The notes below the pieces were generated by a model. The model was given only the letters and a program-made list of their open reading frames with translations. It made no database searches and was not told where the DNA came from. Both the position numbers and the translations under genes were made by a program. DNA of 64,000 nucleotides from Isochrysis galbana (lineage: Eukaryota > Haptophyta > Isochrysidales > Isochrysidaceae). The DNA lies in the NCBI GenBank assembly GCA_018136815.1, contig CM030935.1:4382159-4446158 (forward strand). Reading direction: 5' to 3'. Positions 51,045-60,298 of the stretch are shown piece after piece (positions within the stretch are counted from its first letter, which is position 1; each line of letters begins with the position of its first letter).

Positions 51045-51911
51045 ATGGCGGCGCTGCTCCTCGTCGCCGTTGGCACTCTCGCTCCGGGCAGCCGGCTCTC
51101 GGCGCTGGCGGCGTCCGAAGTGACGTTACCGGCAGCCAAGGCTGCTGCTGCAGCCGCCGCCGCAGCCGCCGCTGAGTACTCTCTCGACACCACATGTACA
51201 GACAGTCGGATCTACTTTGATTGCATCCACATGGCGTCGCGGAAGGCATCGGGCGCCGATGCCTTCAAGGGGACGCCGTTGGGTCGGCTCGTGTTCAGGC
51301 TCTCAGGAGCGGACTTGCTGCCTAAGCACACCAGCAACGTGCGAATGCTGTGCACTGGTGAGAGGACGGGGTGTGCGTACTCCTACAGCTGGTGCACACT
51401 CGAGCGCGGCCCTGCAAAGCTGAAATCTCATATAGTTGTGCTCAAAGGCAAGGGACGGAATGCCTATGGAAAGTCGAACGAGCTCATCTCTGATGAAATA
51501 GCCCTACGAGGATGCGCGCGTGCGCTGCAGGGCGGTGGCGCATACTATGGCGTGGAGGTGCCTCAGGGAGACCCTGACTTCAACACGGTGCTCGCTGTGC
51601 CTGTCCGGGGAGCTGGGAAGGGGACCAGCCGGCTAGCAATACTGACTGGCATTGCCTACACATCGCCCTCAACACGCCGTATGATCCTGCAGGACCACGC
51701 AGTGATTGGTGTCTTGGAGAGACCATCGCGATCCGCCTCGCTACCTGAGGGCCAACCCAACGATGCGCAAGACGTAGTCGTCTCACAATTGGTTGACGCG
51801 TTGGTCCATAGCAAGAATTCGATCAAAATATCGAGCTGTGGCGAGATGTTTGCAAGCGGGCAGACATCAGCAGTCAGCTGTAGATTCGTGCCGTCACCCG
51901 TAGCTCGATGA
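51045..51911 (+). CDS. Secreted cyclophilin-like protein, probably not an active isomerase
   Basis: 288 residues from ATG 51045; the upstream in-frame ATG at 50997 would bury the signal peptide. Residues 1-23 are a signal peptide (MAALLLVAVGTLAPGSRLSA). After an Ala run, residues 48-110 match the cyclophilin start: RIYFDCIHM, GRLVFRLSGADLLPKHTSNV, RMLCTGERTG (family: GRIVxELF, PKTAENFRALCTGE). The next catalytic block, normally FHRVIPxFMxQGGD, is replaced by YSYSWCTLERGPAKLKSHIV, so the active-site Arg and the Phe-Met-Gln set are missing. Later strands (NELISDEIA; NTVLAVPVRG; HAVIGVLER) still follow the fold order. Cyclophilins catalyse prolyl cis-trans isomerisation; this one more likely serves as a binding or scaffold domain in the secretory pathway. 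The C-terminal 60 residues are extra and contain two Cys. Fold assignment is by eye. Confidence 0.6.
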   Translation: MAALLLVAVGTLAPGSRLSALAASEVTLPAAKAAAAAAAAAAAEYSLDTTCTDSRIYFDCIHMASRKASGADAFKGTPLGRLVFRLSGADLLPKHTSNVRMLCTGERTGCAYSYSWCTLERGPAKLKSHIVVLKGKGRNAYGKSNELISDEIALRGCARALQGGGAYYGVEVPQGDPDFNTVLAVPVRGAGKGTSRLAILTGIAYTSPSTRRMILQDHAVIGVLERPSRSASLPEGQPNDAQDVVVSQLVDALVHSKNSIKISSCGEMFASGQTSAVSCRFVPSPVAR

Positions 51912-51924
51912 CGCCGGCTTCATC

Positions 51925-52090
51925 GTGCCGTTCTCCACCGGTAGGCGGTATAGAGCCTCAAAGGGCAGCGAAGGGGCGGAGGCGGAGATAATAGCACCAT
52001 TTCTTGGCGAGGGTTTTCGTGGCGGCAGGTGCGGCCCCCGGATTTCATTATGCTTTGGGGGATGGTCAAAACTCAGTCCATCCTTCAATT
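51925..52090 (+). repeat. Dispersed repeat family R2, copy 2 (degraded)
   Basis: Retains CACCGGTAGGCG, ATAGCACCATTTCTTGGCGA, GTTTTCGTGGCGGCAGGTG and GGTCAAAA, but lacks the CTGTTTGACCG end. 52091-52729 has no recognisable gene (a 110-codon Pro/Ser-rich frame at 52194-52526 is unconvincing). Confidence 0.65.
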
Positions 52091-52737
52091 TACTTGCTAC
52101 ACCAAGTGCGTGTGTCCCGCCCGCTTAGACCTTAAGCCCGGTCAAGAGCAAGAGCAAGAGCGGCGCGACCTCAGGCTCAAGCAAGGCTAGGGATTGCTAG
52201 TATTGCAGAGTTTTGAGAGTGGCAGCAAGCTAACGCCGCCTCCCTCGTCGACAACGAGGCTACCCTCCTCGACCTTGTCGCCGACCTCGAATGCGCCACC
52301 TCCTCCTCGGCCGTTGCCGGCGTTGTTCCGCAAGCCCAACCCCGGCGCGAAATGGAAATGGACGGGACCTGATCCATCGCCATCGCGCATCTCGATGGCT
52401 CGCTTGGCTGGCAGCGGCGTAATAATTTCCGACACATGCAACACTGCGCGTAAGATCCGATGCCTACTCACGGAGGTGATCACGTGCGCAGGCGATCGAG
52501 ATGATCGGCGTAGAGTGCCACGATGAGGCCCGTCATGAGGCCGCCCAGCTGCCCACGGGTCTCGCCTCATCAATCAGCGCATCAGCATCAGCGCCGGATC
52601 TGGCTGTCAGAGAGAGGAGGGCCGCGAAGGCAGCCTCAAGCCTCAACGTAGAGGCTCGTCAGCCACGCGTGGACGGCCGCGTCGGTGAGCTGTACTGGTT
52701 CTCGATGCCGAGTTCGAGTGAGTGCGACTTCTGCAAG

Positions 52738-53264
52738 CCTAGATGTTAAACACAGGAACAGTGTGTTTCTACGGAAGTCAAAAACAGTGTTTTTCACCGT
52801 GTTTCTAGGAGACCCCCATGTCCGGAACAGAGGGCAGAGGGTTGCGCGCTGCGCGCGCGCAGTGAGTGAGCGTGCGAGCGAGGCCATAGCCATAGCATAA
52901 TCAATCCCGCCACCTGATTGCCTGGCCTCCCACCTGCCACCTGCACCACTACACCACTAGCTACCACCACCTACCACCTACCACTACCACCTAGTTGGAT
53001 GCAAGACAATCAATCATCAATCACAATCATGCTTGACAGTTACAATTACAATTACACTCCCATTGGAACTACCGGTAGCTGTGAGCTGTGAGCTGTGAGC
53101 CTACGGGCTACGGGAGATGGATATAAATATGTATGTATAATACACTATATATATGTATATGACCCGCTGTTTTCGGTACTGTGTTTCACCGTGTTTCCAA
53201 AAAAGCCAAAAGCAGCTGTTTTTGGTGTGTTTCTAGACCTGACCCACCGTGTTTAACATCTAGG
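52738..53264. mobile_element. Complete non-autonomous DNA transposon, hAT-like
   Basis: 527 bp bounded by inverted repeats: CCTAGATGTTAAACAC at 52738 and its reverse complement GTGTTTAACATCTAGG ending at 53264, 16 of 16 matching. Both ends are flanked by the direct 8-bp duplication TCTGCAAG (52730-52737 and 53265-53272). An 8-bp target duplication is the hallmark of hAT transposons. Subterminal regions are rich in GTGTTTC and its complement, possible transposase-binding sites. The inside has no transposase ORF; it holds ACCACCTA-type runs and AT-rich sequence with ATATATATG (53145-53160). A diverged relative is at 32108-32185. Confidence 0.85.
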
Positions 53265-53524
53265 TCTGCAAGGGGCGGGTCGGGCATGGTTGGGTCAGGG
53301 TCTTTGAGCCAGGCAGGAGGCAAGGTGCAGGGTAGCCGCGTGCGCGCGCTGTGAGGTGTGAGGAGCTGGAGCTAGGTGGGCTGCGCGGGCAATGACACGA
53401 GAGGGTCAGGGGGCGGTCGGACTGTCGGCAGCCCGACACGGCGCTGCATCGGGCGCGAATCAAATGCCAAATGTAGCTTAGATATCAAGGAACAAGGAAC
53501 AAGGAACCGATCCCCCCGTGGGCG

Positions 53525-53737
53525 CGACCGCAAATTCTTTACGGGTAGAGCGTGAGCGCGCGCGTGACAGAGGGGAACAGAGGGGAGGAGAATCGCAACA
53601 TTTCTTGGCGAAGATTTTCGTAGTGGCAGGTGGCCCCCCTGGATGTTTTTTACTGGGCATCGGTCCACGGTCAAGAAATGCCGCCCAACCCTTACTAGTT
53701 ACTAGTAGTTAAAAAGCCCCTGTTTGACCGCCCTACC
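53525..53737 (+). repeat. Dispersed repeat family R2, copy 3
   Basis: Full-length match to 14347-14560, including TTCTTTACGGGTAGAGC, TTGGCGAAGATTTTCGTAG, GGCAGGTGGCCCCCCTGG and the end AAAAAGCCCCTGTTTGACCG plus CCCTAC. 53738-54212 shows no gene and is likely the 3' flank of the fasciclin gene. Confidence 0.75.
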
Positions 53738-54212
53738 CTACCACTACCACAACCATCACCTTCAACCGCTATTTTCTCCCTAGTCCGCAACAAGGAGAGG
53801 CCGCACGTGCCGAGAGAAAACAACACATCATTGACCATTAAAGGAAAGACGGGAGCAGTGCGCCACGAACATCACAGGAGCAGACAGCAGAGGTAGCACA
53901 CAAAGGTTGAGCAAGCAACAAGAGCAAGGCAAGGAGGCATCTGCCATTAACCCGTCAATCGTGCTCAGTGTACGACTACACCAGGGAAAACACAAGCGCA
54001 TTGCGTAGGGTGGCGCGGCACAGCACTCAAATGAAAATACGACTCGCTCATAGGCTCCCCTCGAGCACCAGTAAACTCAACATGCACACGGCTCCGTCGT
54101 TGCTAAATAAGACCATTCACCCAACACTGCAGCCAAGTCTAGGTGTGGAAGAGGTTTGGCACAATGTGCGCGAGCGATCAGGACCTACTCCTCGTGCGAG
54201 ACACGACCCTGC

Positions 54213-55927
54213 TTAGTACAGGAAGTCACCGCCAATCACGACGTCGCCGCCAAGCACGGCATTTGAGGAAAAGTCCTGGTTGATGGTGCGTGCAAGGACG
54301 GCCGCCGTCATGGGAAACTCGACAGGGGCCGTGTTGACGATGCGAATGACGTTGCCAGAGCCGGGTGTCTTGAGCACGCAGAAGAAAGGGCGCTCAAGGC
54401 CATTCTCAGTGTAGAGCTCGATGACTTGCTTATTGTTGTTTGGGCCCTGGAGGAGCTCGATGCGTGCATTGAGAGGGCGGCCATCCGTCTTGAGGAGGAC
54501 TTGGACGGAGTCGACCGACGGATTGAAGGGGTAAGTGCGGAGGGCGCCACCCTGGATAATCATCTGGTTCGTCAAGCACTCGGGCGACGGCTGATCGACG
54601 TTGTGGGCGATGACGTCGGCGGCGAAGGGGAACTCGAGCTGGCCGATGTTGCGGATGGCGACGGTGTTCGGTCCGCGTGGGGTCTCAATGACCGCGGAGA
54701 AAGGGCGCACCTGGCCGTTCTCGTTGTAGACGCGCATTTTCACCGGCGTGTTGTCGGGACCGTGCCAGAGCTCAATGTCGGCGTCAAGCGGGCGTCCCTC
54801 GGTGGTGAGCTCGACCTGGACCTGCTCAATCGACGGCGAGCGGTACGACCATGTGCGGAGCGAGCCGCCCTGCACGAGGATGGTTGAGTCGCCCTTGGGG
54901 CTTGGCGGCGGCGGGCCCGATGTAGTCGGCGCCGCGTATGTGCTCGAGCGACCGTATCCAGTGGGGCTACGGCGAACGGGAAGCGGGGCAGCCGTGCGAA
55001 CAGGCGGGGGCGCCGGAACCATGGTGGCCGTGGCGCCAGGAGAAGAGCGCTCACGCTCAAACTGTTCGGTGGCCATCGTGGGGGCCGGCGCAAAGTTCAT
55101 GCGCGACTCTCCAACCGGCGCGGGTTGACGCAGGGGAGGCTGCTGAGGCTGGCGAGACGCCTGTCTGGCCAGTTCGAACTGCGGCGCCTCTTGGTACTGC
55201 TCGACCTGCTGCGCAACTGGCTGGCGTGCTGGCGGGGCTCGTGTATCCAATTGAGCCTAGGGGAGGGCGAGGTGGTTCACCAAGTGAGCATAGCCCACAC
55301 CAAGCACACTGCTCCTTCAGGCGTGGCGAGGCGGGTGAGCAAGGTGAAGCGGGTTAGCCGCACCTTGGCCGGTCCCGACGGCACGAGGATGGTGTCAACG
55401 GCATGAATCATGCAGCCGTCTGACGTCTGCACATTGTTGGGCCACTGCGTCTTCTGCCCAGCACCCTCTGCAACAAGACCAACGATGGCATTGTCAAGAT
55501 AGTTCTTACGGAAGCGGCGGCTGGCGACGAGCGTCTCGCCATGCAGCGTAGGCTGGTCAGTAGTAAGAGCATCCAGGGGCTTGGCGCCGTCGGGGATGAT
55601 ATGGTACTTGAGGATGTCCGCGTTCACACGAATTCCCGCGGCCTGTGCACGGTCAAAGGCAGAGTCGCTCGGAGCAAGGATGGTTGAGCCTGGCGGCGGC
55701 ACAACACCAAACTCCTTGCAGGCGATGATGAAGCGGTTGAAGCCCTCGTTGCCCTTGATATCCGCCTCGGTGTAACCGTACGCCACACCCTCTGGGCCCC
55801 AAGGAATCTCCGGGCCCTTTAGGGAACTGAGGTCATTCAGAGCATCCATGCGCACGGCCATCTGGCGCAGCATAGGCGCCTGCCCGACCATGAGGCCTGA
55901 GGCGAGGCCTGCACCGACAAGCATCAT
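54213..55927 (-). CDS. Secreted fasciclin (FAS1) plus duplicated VQGG-domain protein
   Basis: Two exons, 55927-55364 and 55256-54213, with a 107-bp GT-AG intron (GCCAAG^GTGCGG ... CCCTAG^GCTCAA) in phase 0; 535 residues. Residues 1-16 resemble a signal peptide (MMLVGAGLASGLMVGQ). A single FAS1 domain covers about 45-180: FNRFIIACKEFGVV, STILAPSDSAFDRAQAAGI, DILKYHIIPDGAKPLDALT, and TSDGCMIHAVDTILVP (the H2 box). FAS1 domains mediate cell adhesion or carbohydrate and protein binding outside the cell. After a Gln/Pro-rich linker comes a tandem of two related beta-rich domains: LVQGGSLRTWSYRSPSIEQV ... and IIQGGALRTYPFNPSVDSVQ .... The family is conserved among algal hypothetical proteins as far as I recall; its function is unknown to me. 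A strong acceptor (CCCCTCTGCAG) 14 bp before the ATG suggests an upstream non-coding exon. Head-to-head with its paralogue at 57988. Confidence 0.85.
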
Positions 55928-56260
55928 CGTGGAGCGCACCCTGCAGAGGGGAAAAGAGATACACACATAGGGTCAGCATTGCCTTCTCGCGATGCCCGCC
56001 TGGGGCCGGACGCGATCGATGGGGACTACAATGGTCATGTGGTGTAACTGACTCGGCAAGAATGATGAATGCGGTGAGACGGAAAGAATAGTGCGTGCTT
56101 GCCGTAGAGGGCCCGCAGGACGGCGAAAGCGCCGTATTATCTCTCGCGCCCGTCCAGCCTCGCGCCCGCCTTTCCCCGCCGCCGCGCAGCCTCGCCTTAA
56201 AAGGGGGCGAGCCTCCTCCAGGCAGCCAGCGAGCGGCCCGGGGTCGGCGCGCTCGTGCGG

Positions 56261-56385
56261 TGGCTCATGCTCGCTGGAGCAGGGAGGCGTATGCGCGCGG
56301 GCAGTCCGTCGTCCCGACCTCGACTCCCCTCTCTCCCTTTGAGCGCGCCACAAGGAACCCGGGCCGGGGGCTGCAGGAGCCGGCG
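56261..56385 (+). repeat. Direct repeat in the divergent intergenic region, copy 1
   Basis: Shares with 57108-57243 the blocks TGGCTCATGCTCGCTGGAGC, AGGGAGGCGT, GTCCCGAC, TCGACTCCCCTCT, GAGCGCG and GGGCCGGGG, about 80 % identical by eye. Confidence 0.75.
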
Positions 56386-56504
56386 GGTGGGGGGGTGGAG
56401 GGCGGAGAGGAAGGGGGAGAGCGTGGCGGACATTGTGCTGCTGACGAGCGAGCCAGGGGCGGCCGCGCTTCTCTCTCTTCTGCCCTGATTTCTCCGCTCC
56501 TTCC

Positions 56505-56675
56505 CCCCCCCCCCCGACCCCCCAACCCCCTTCGCCCCCCCCCCCTTCCACCTCCCCCCCCCCCCCCCCCCCCCCCACCCCCCGCCCAAGGGGCCGCGTG
56601 CGCGGGGGAGAAGGGGAAAGGGGGGGGTTTGCTCCCCCGCGGAGAGAGGGGAGCGGAAGAGGCGGGAGCGAGAAG

Positions 56676-56712
<37 letters not shown>
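56505..56712. repeat. Poly-C and (GA)n tracts upstream of the FAS1 gene
   Basis: C runs at 56505-56586, then G-rich sequence and a GA run (56678-56711). Poly-G follows at 56860-56885. Confidence 0.9.
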
Positions 56713-56715
<3 letters not shown>

Positions 56716-57107
56716 GAAGGGGAGAGGCGGATCTGGTCGAGCGCGGGGGGGGGCCGCGCGCGGGGGGGAAGAGTGCGAAGCCGAGAGATGCGGGGCGAAG
56801 CGCTGGGAATGTTTGCGACGTTTGAACCCGCAGCGCACGACGAAAAAAAAAACAAAAAAGGAGGGGGGGGGGGGGGAGGGGGAGGAGCGGCGGCCAAACG
56901 AGAGGTTTGAATGCTTTCCGTCGCCGCACGTCGAGCCTAGGCGACCCTAATGCTGAGCAGTACAGCAGTATTGTGGAATGTACGCGGTACCGAGAAGGTT
57001 CAAAGTCGGAAGGATGTCTGTGCGAGGTGTGGGTTTGACTTTTTGAACCTTGGACCCCAACCACGCAGCGTTAGAGTCTACCTGTCTACCTGGACCCGCT
57101 AGTGCAG

Positions 57108-57243
57108 TGGCTCATGCTCGCATGCTCGCTGGAGCAGGGAGGCGTTTGCGTGCGGGCAATCCGCAGTCCGCCGTCCCGACTTCGACTCCCCTCTTTCCCA
57201 TTGAGCGCGTCGTGAAGAACCGGGCCGGGGCCTTTCAGGAGCC
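57108..57243 (+). repeat. Direct repeat in the divergent intergenic region, copy 2
   Basis: See 56261-56385; this copy has an extra CATGCTCG. It lies about 745 bp upstream of the VQGG paralogue start at 57988. It may be a duplicated promoter element from the gene duplication. Confidence 0.75.
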
Positions 57244-57599
57244 AAGGACCACAGACCTTTCGACACAGACCACAGACCTCGCTTTGAGTTAGACCTTAGA
57301 GTCGAATTCAAGTGAAGAGTCCAAGGCCACACAGCCATTCAAATGGCTGCAGCGCGACGGCGATCCCATCTGGGGGGGATTATCCACTCTTGTTGCGAAT
57401 TTCAAATGTTGCACGCTTGCATCTCGTTCATCAACGAGGGCATCGGCTGGGAAGGCCGTCGAGAAAGTCCTTCCGTCTTCTCACAGATTCTCACCCCTCT
57501 GCCCCCCTTCTCACACCTTCTCGAGGGCTGGCTGTTGGGGGGGGCAGGGCCCTTCCACTTCTCTCCCCACTCTTCTCACTTCTCACTCTTTCCTCCCGC

Positions 57600-57910
57600 G
57601 GACGCCACCGCCCCCCCCCCCCCCCCCCCCTTTCGCCCGAGAGGCCCCGCGCTCGAGAGAAGGGCCGAGAAGGCCGCCTCCCCTCGAGCGAGATGCGCCC
57701 TCTCCCCCCTCCCCCGCGCGTCAGAGATTCCTTCGAGCGAGGGGAGAGCTCGCGCGCGCGCGGGGGGAGGCTCGCCGACAACCTTCTCGCCCCCGCCCCC
57801 CCCCCGCGCGCGCTTCCCCCCCCCCGCCCCCCCCCGCGCGCTTCCCCCCCCCCCCCCCCCGCGCGGCCGAGCCCCGCCGTTCTCCCCCCCCCCCCCACCC
57901 CCCCCCGCCC
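57600..57910. repeat. Poly-C tracts upstream of the VQGG paralogue
   Basis: At least five C runs of 10-22 bp alternate with CGCGCG. They lie 80-390 bp upstream of the start codon at 57988 and are pyrimidine-rich on its sense strand. Confidence 0.9.
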
Positions 57911-57987
57911 CAGGGTCTATCCCCGAAGCCTCGCTGCGCCTCGCTCACCCTCATCAGGCTCGACTCAAACCTTCCCTCCCCTTCGCC

Positions 57988-58854
57988 ATGATGCACCTCT
58001 CCCTCCTCGTCTCCTGCCCGGCGCTCATGCTCGCTCCCCAGGCGATGGCGCCGCGCATGGCCCAGCCAGTCATGCAGATGATCCCCAACCAGCAGGCTCC
58101 GCCGATGGCGCCGCCCAACACGCAACAGGGCTTCCGCGGCAATGTTGCGCCCACGCGCCGGCCCGAGCAGAAGCAGGGCACCTCGGTCCTCGTCCAGGGT
58201 GGATCTCTCCGCACCTGGTCGTACCGTTCGCCGGCTGTCGAGCAGGTCCAGGTTGTGCTCAGCACTGAGGGTCGCCCGCTCGATGCCGACATTGAGCTCT
58301 GGCACGGTCCGGACAACACCCCATGCAAGATGCGCGTCTACAACGAGAACGGCCAGGTCCGCCCCTTTTCTGCCGTCATTGAGACCCCGCGCGGGCCGAA
58401 CACCGTCGCCATCCGCAACATTGGCCAGCTCGAGTTCCCCTTCGCCGCTGACGTTCGCGCCGAGACCATTGACACCCCGTCCCCGGAGTGCCTCGCCTCT
58501 TCGATGACCATCCAGGGTGGCGCTCTCCGCACCTACCCCTTCAACCCATCGGTCGACTCGGTCCAGGTCCTCCTCAAGACGGACGGCCGCCCTCTCAACG
58601 CGCGCATCGAGCTCCTCCAGGGCCCCAACAACAACAAGCAGGTCATCGAGCTCTACACCGAGGATGGTCTTGACCGGCCCTTCTTCTGCGTGCTAAGGAC
58701 CCCCGGCTCGGGCAACGTCATTCGCGTGGTGAACACCGCCCCGGTCGAGTTCCCGATGACTGCCTCCGTTGTTGCCGACAGCATCAACCCTGACGTCTCC
58801 TCGGACGCTGTCCTTGGCGGTGACGTCGTCATTGGCGGCGACCTCGGCTGGTAA
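57988..58854 (+). CDS. Secreted duplicated VQGG-domain protein (paralogue without FAS1)
   Basis: 288 residues in one exon. Residues 1-22 are a signal peptide (MMHLSLLVSCPALMLAPQAM), followed by a Met/Pro/Gln-rich stretch to about 65. Then two tandem domains, about 67-160 and 172-270, as in the neighbouring gene, with VQGGSLRTWSYRSP, ADIELWHGPDNTP and IETPRGPNTVAIRN in the first, and IQGGALRTYPFNPSVDSVQ, ARIELLQGPNNNKQ and TPGSGNVIR in the second. The end, LGGDVVIGGDL, is also shared. By eye the two proteins are over 85 % identical across these domains, so the duplication is recent or under strong selection. The absence of the FAS1 domain distinguishes them. The frame upstream reads only poly-C sequence, so this Met is the start. 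Function unknown; extracellular by inference. Confidence 0.85.
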   Translation: MMHLSLLVSCPALMLAPQAMAPRMAQPVMQMIPNQQAPPMAPPNTQQGFRGNVAPTRRPEQKQGTSVLVQGGSLRTWSYRSPAVEQVQVVLSTEGRPLDADIELWHGPDNTPCKMRVYNENGQVRPFSAVIETPRGPNTVAIRNIGQLEFPFAADVRAETIDTPSPECLASSMTIQGGALRTYPFNPSVDSVQVLLKTDGRPLNARIELLQGPNNNKQVIELYTEDGLDRPFFCVLRTPGSGNVIRVVNTAPVEFPMTASVVADSINPDVSSDAVLGGDVVIGGDLGW

Positions 58855-59199
58855 ATTGCTGGCGGCCCACATGGAACGGAGAAAAAGCCCTTGCATTAGC
58901 CTGGTTATCTCCAGGCTCTCCTGTGGACTTTCGTTGCTTTTGTCCCCTCGCGTGTCGATTCGTGTTAGCGACGGGAGCTCCAATCCTCGAAGGACGCGTC
59001 ACCCATTGCCGACGGGGAACGCTCCACCTTCACATGGTTTGCTTTTCTCCCTAGAGCTGTGCACCCGCTTTTTCTATGACCGCTTGATAGTGTGCGCATA
59101 CACAGCGTTACGTTTGCTGTCGCTGCTCATTTCAATATTGTAATCACAATGATTGACGGTTGGTGTATTTCATAATGCTAGCGACTGCCAGTAAGTTCA
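58855..59199. other. 3' flank of the VQGG paralogue
   Basis: No ORF of note. Near 59133-59180 an AT-rich stretch (TTTCAATATTGTAATCACAA) may be the transcript end. Confidence 0.4.
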
Positions 59200-59295
59200 T
59201 ACTTAGTTCCACATTGAGTTTATACTTGGTGTCCACGGGAGATTAGTTTAGAGGGGCATGGGCATGAGCCCCCCCCTCTCCACTCCTACTCACAG
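59200..59295 (+). repeat. Hairpin-chain element, diverged copy
   Basis: Keeps GAGTTTATACTTGG, GGGGCATGGGCATGAGCCCC and CTCTCCACTCCT in the order of 25118-25243; a CATACTTAGTTCC duplicate precedes it. The other palindromes are lost. Confidence 0.5.
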
Positions 59296-59766
59296 GCCAA
59301 TCAAACAAGGGTTTTAACCATTCGTAAGGTCTGCGGTTGCGCAAACCCGTAGTCTTAAAGACTACCGGGTTGTCTTCGGGGGGGGGGGAAGACAACGGAA
59401 AATGTCTGCCTCCTTTGCCGCCTTCTGGGCAACGGTCGAAGCCTCGCCGATCTTCCCCAAGGTTCGCTCCCTCCCCCCGAGGGTCTCCCCTGTCATCTCC
59501 CCGCTTGGGGTGCCCAGGTTTGCCCTGACAACCCACTAAACAGGGCGCACAACTCATAGGGTCAGGGAGGCTCGGCGCCCGCCATTGCGCGTCGGCGAGA
59601 TCCGATCGTCGGGGCAGTCCGTCCGAGGGAGCAATGGCAGTGCCCCTGGTAGCCCTGCCCATGACGGGATTGTACCAGTGGTACCTACTGACTTTTATGG
59701 CCCCTACCTCCTCATCAGACCAATCCACGCCGACGCGCACGATGCCAGCACAGGTGCGCGCGCGCT

Positions 59767-60298
59767 GTGAGCCCAGCTGAAGAATCCAGACAGACCCATC
59801 ACGCTGCTTCAAACGGATTACAAAATCCTCGCCAAGGTTCTAGCCAATAGACTCAGAAAAACGATTCATACGATAATCTCCAAAGAACAAGTGGGCTTTG
59901 TGCCTAGGCGGATGATAGGCGAGGCCACCCATCTTCTCAAGCTAGTGCAAGCGTACTTGGAGGACGCGGATGAGGAGGGTCTAGCCCTCGCGATAGATTG
60001 GGAGAAAGCTTTCGACAGAGTTAGTTGGGATTACTACCATAAAGCGATACAAGCGTTGGGCTTCGGCCCCGGATACTCTAGATGGCTAGCGCTATTAACA
60101 AATGTGGATTCACTCCCGACGAGATGGATCAAGGCTAACGGGAGACGTAGTAACCCCTTCACGATACACTGCGGCATGCCTCAAGGATGCCCGCTATCGC
60201 CTCTCGCCTTTCTCCTGGTGGCCGAAGGCCTAACACGTTTAGTCAACGCCACCTCAGCCATATCGTTCGGCTCTCCAACGCGAAGCTCTTTGGCCTGA
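59767..60298 (+). pseudogene. LINE reverse-transcriptase palm fragment
   Basis: Starts after an in-frame TGA with RPITLLQTDYKILAKVLANR, then EQVGFVPRRMIGEATHLLKL, GLALAIDWEKAFDRVSW (first catalytic Asp block of non-LTR RT), PTRWIKANGRRSNPFTI and CGMPQGCPLSPLAFLLVAEG (motif B). It breaks off in another frame after LVNA, before the YADD motif. GC near 50 %. Probably the upstream part of the same LINE family as at 6605 and 30603. Confidence 0.85.
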
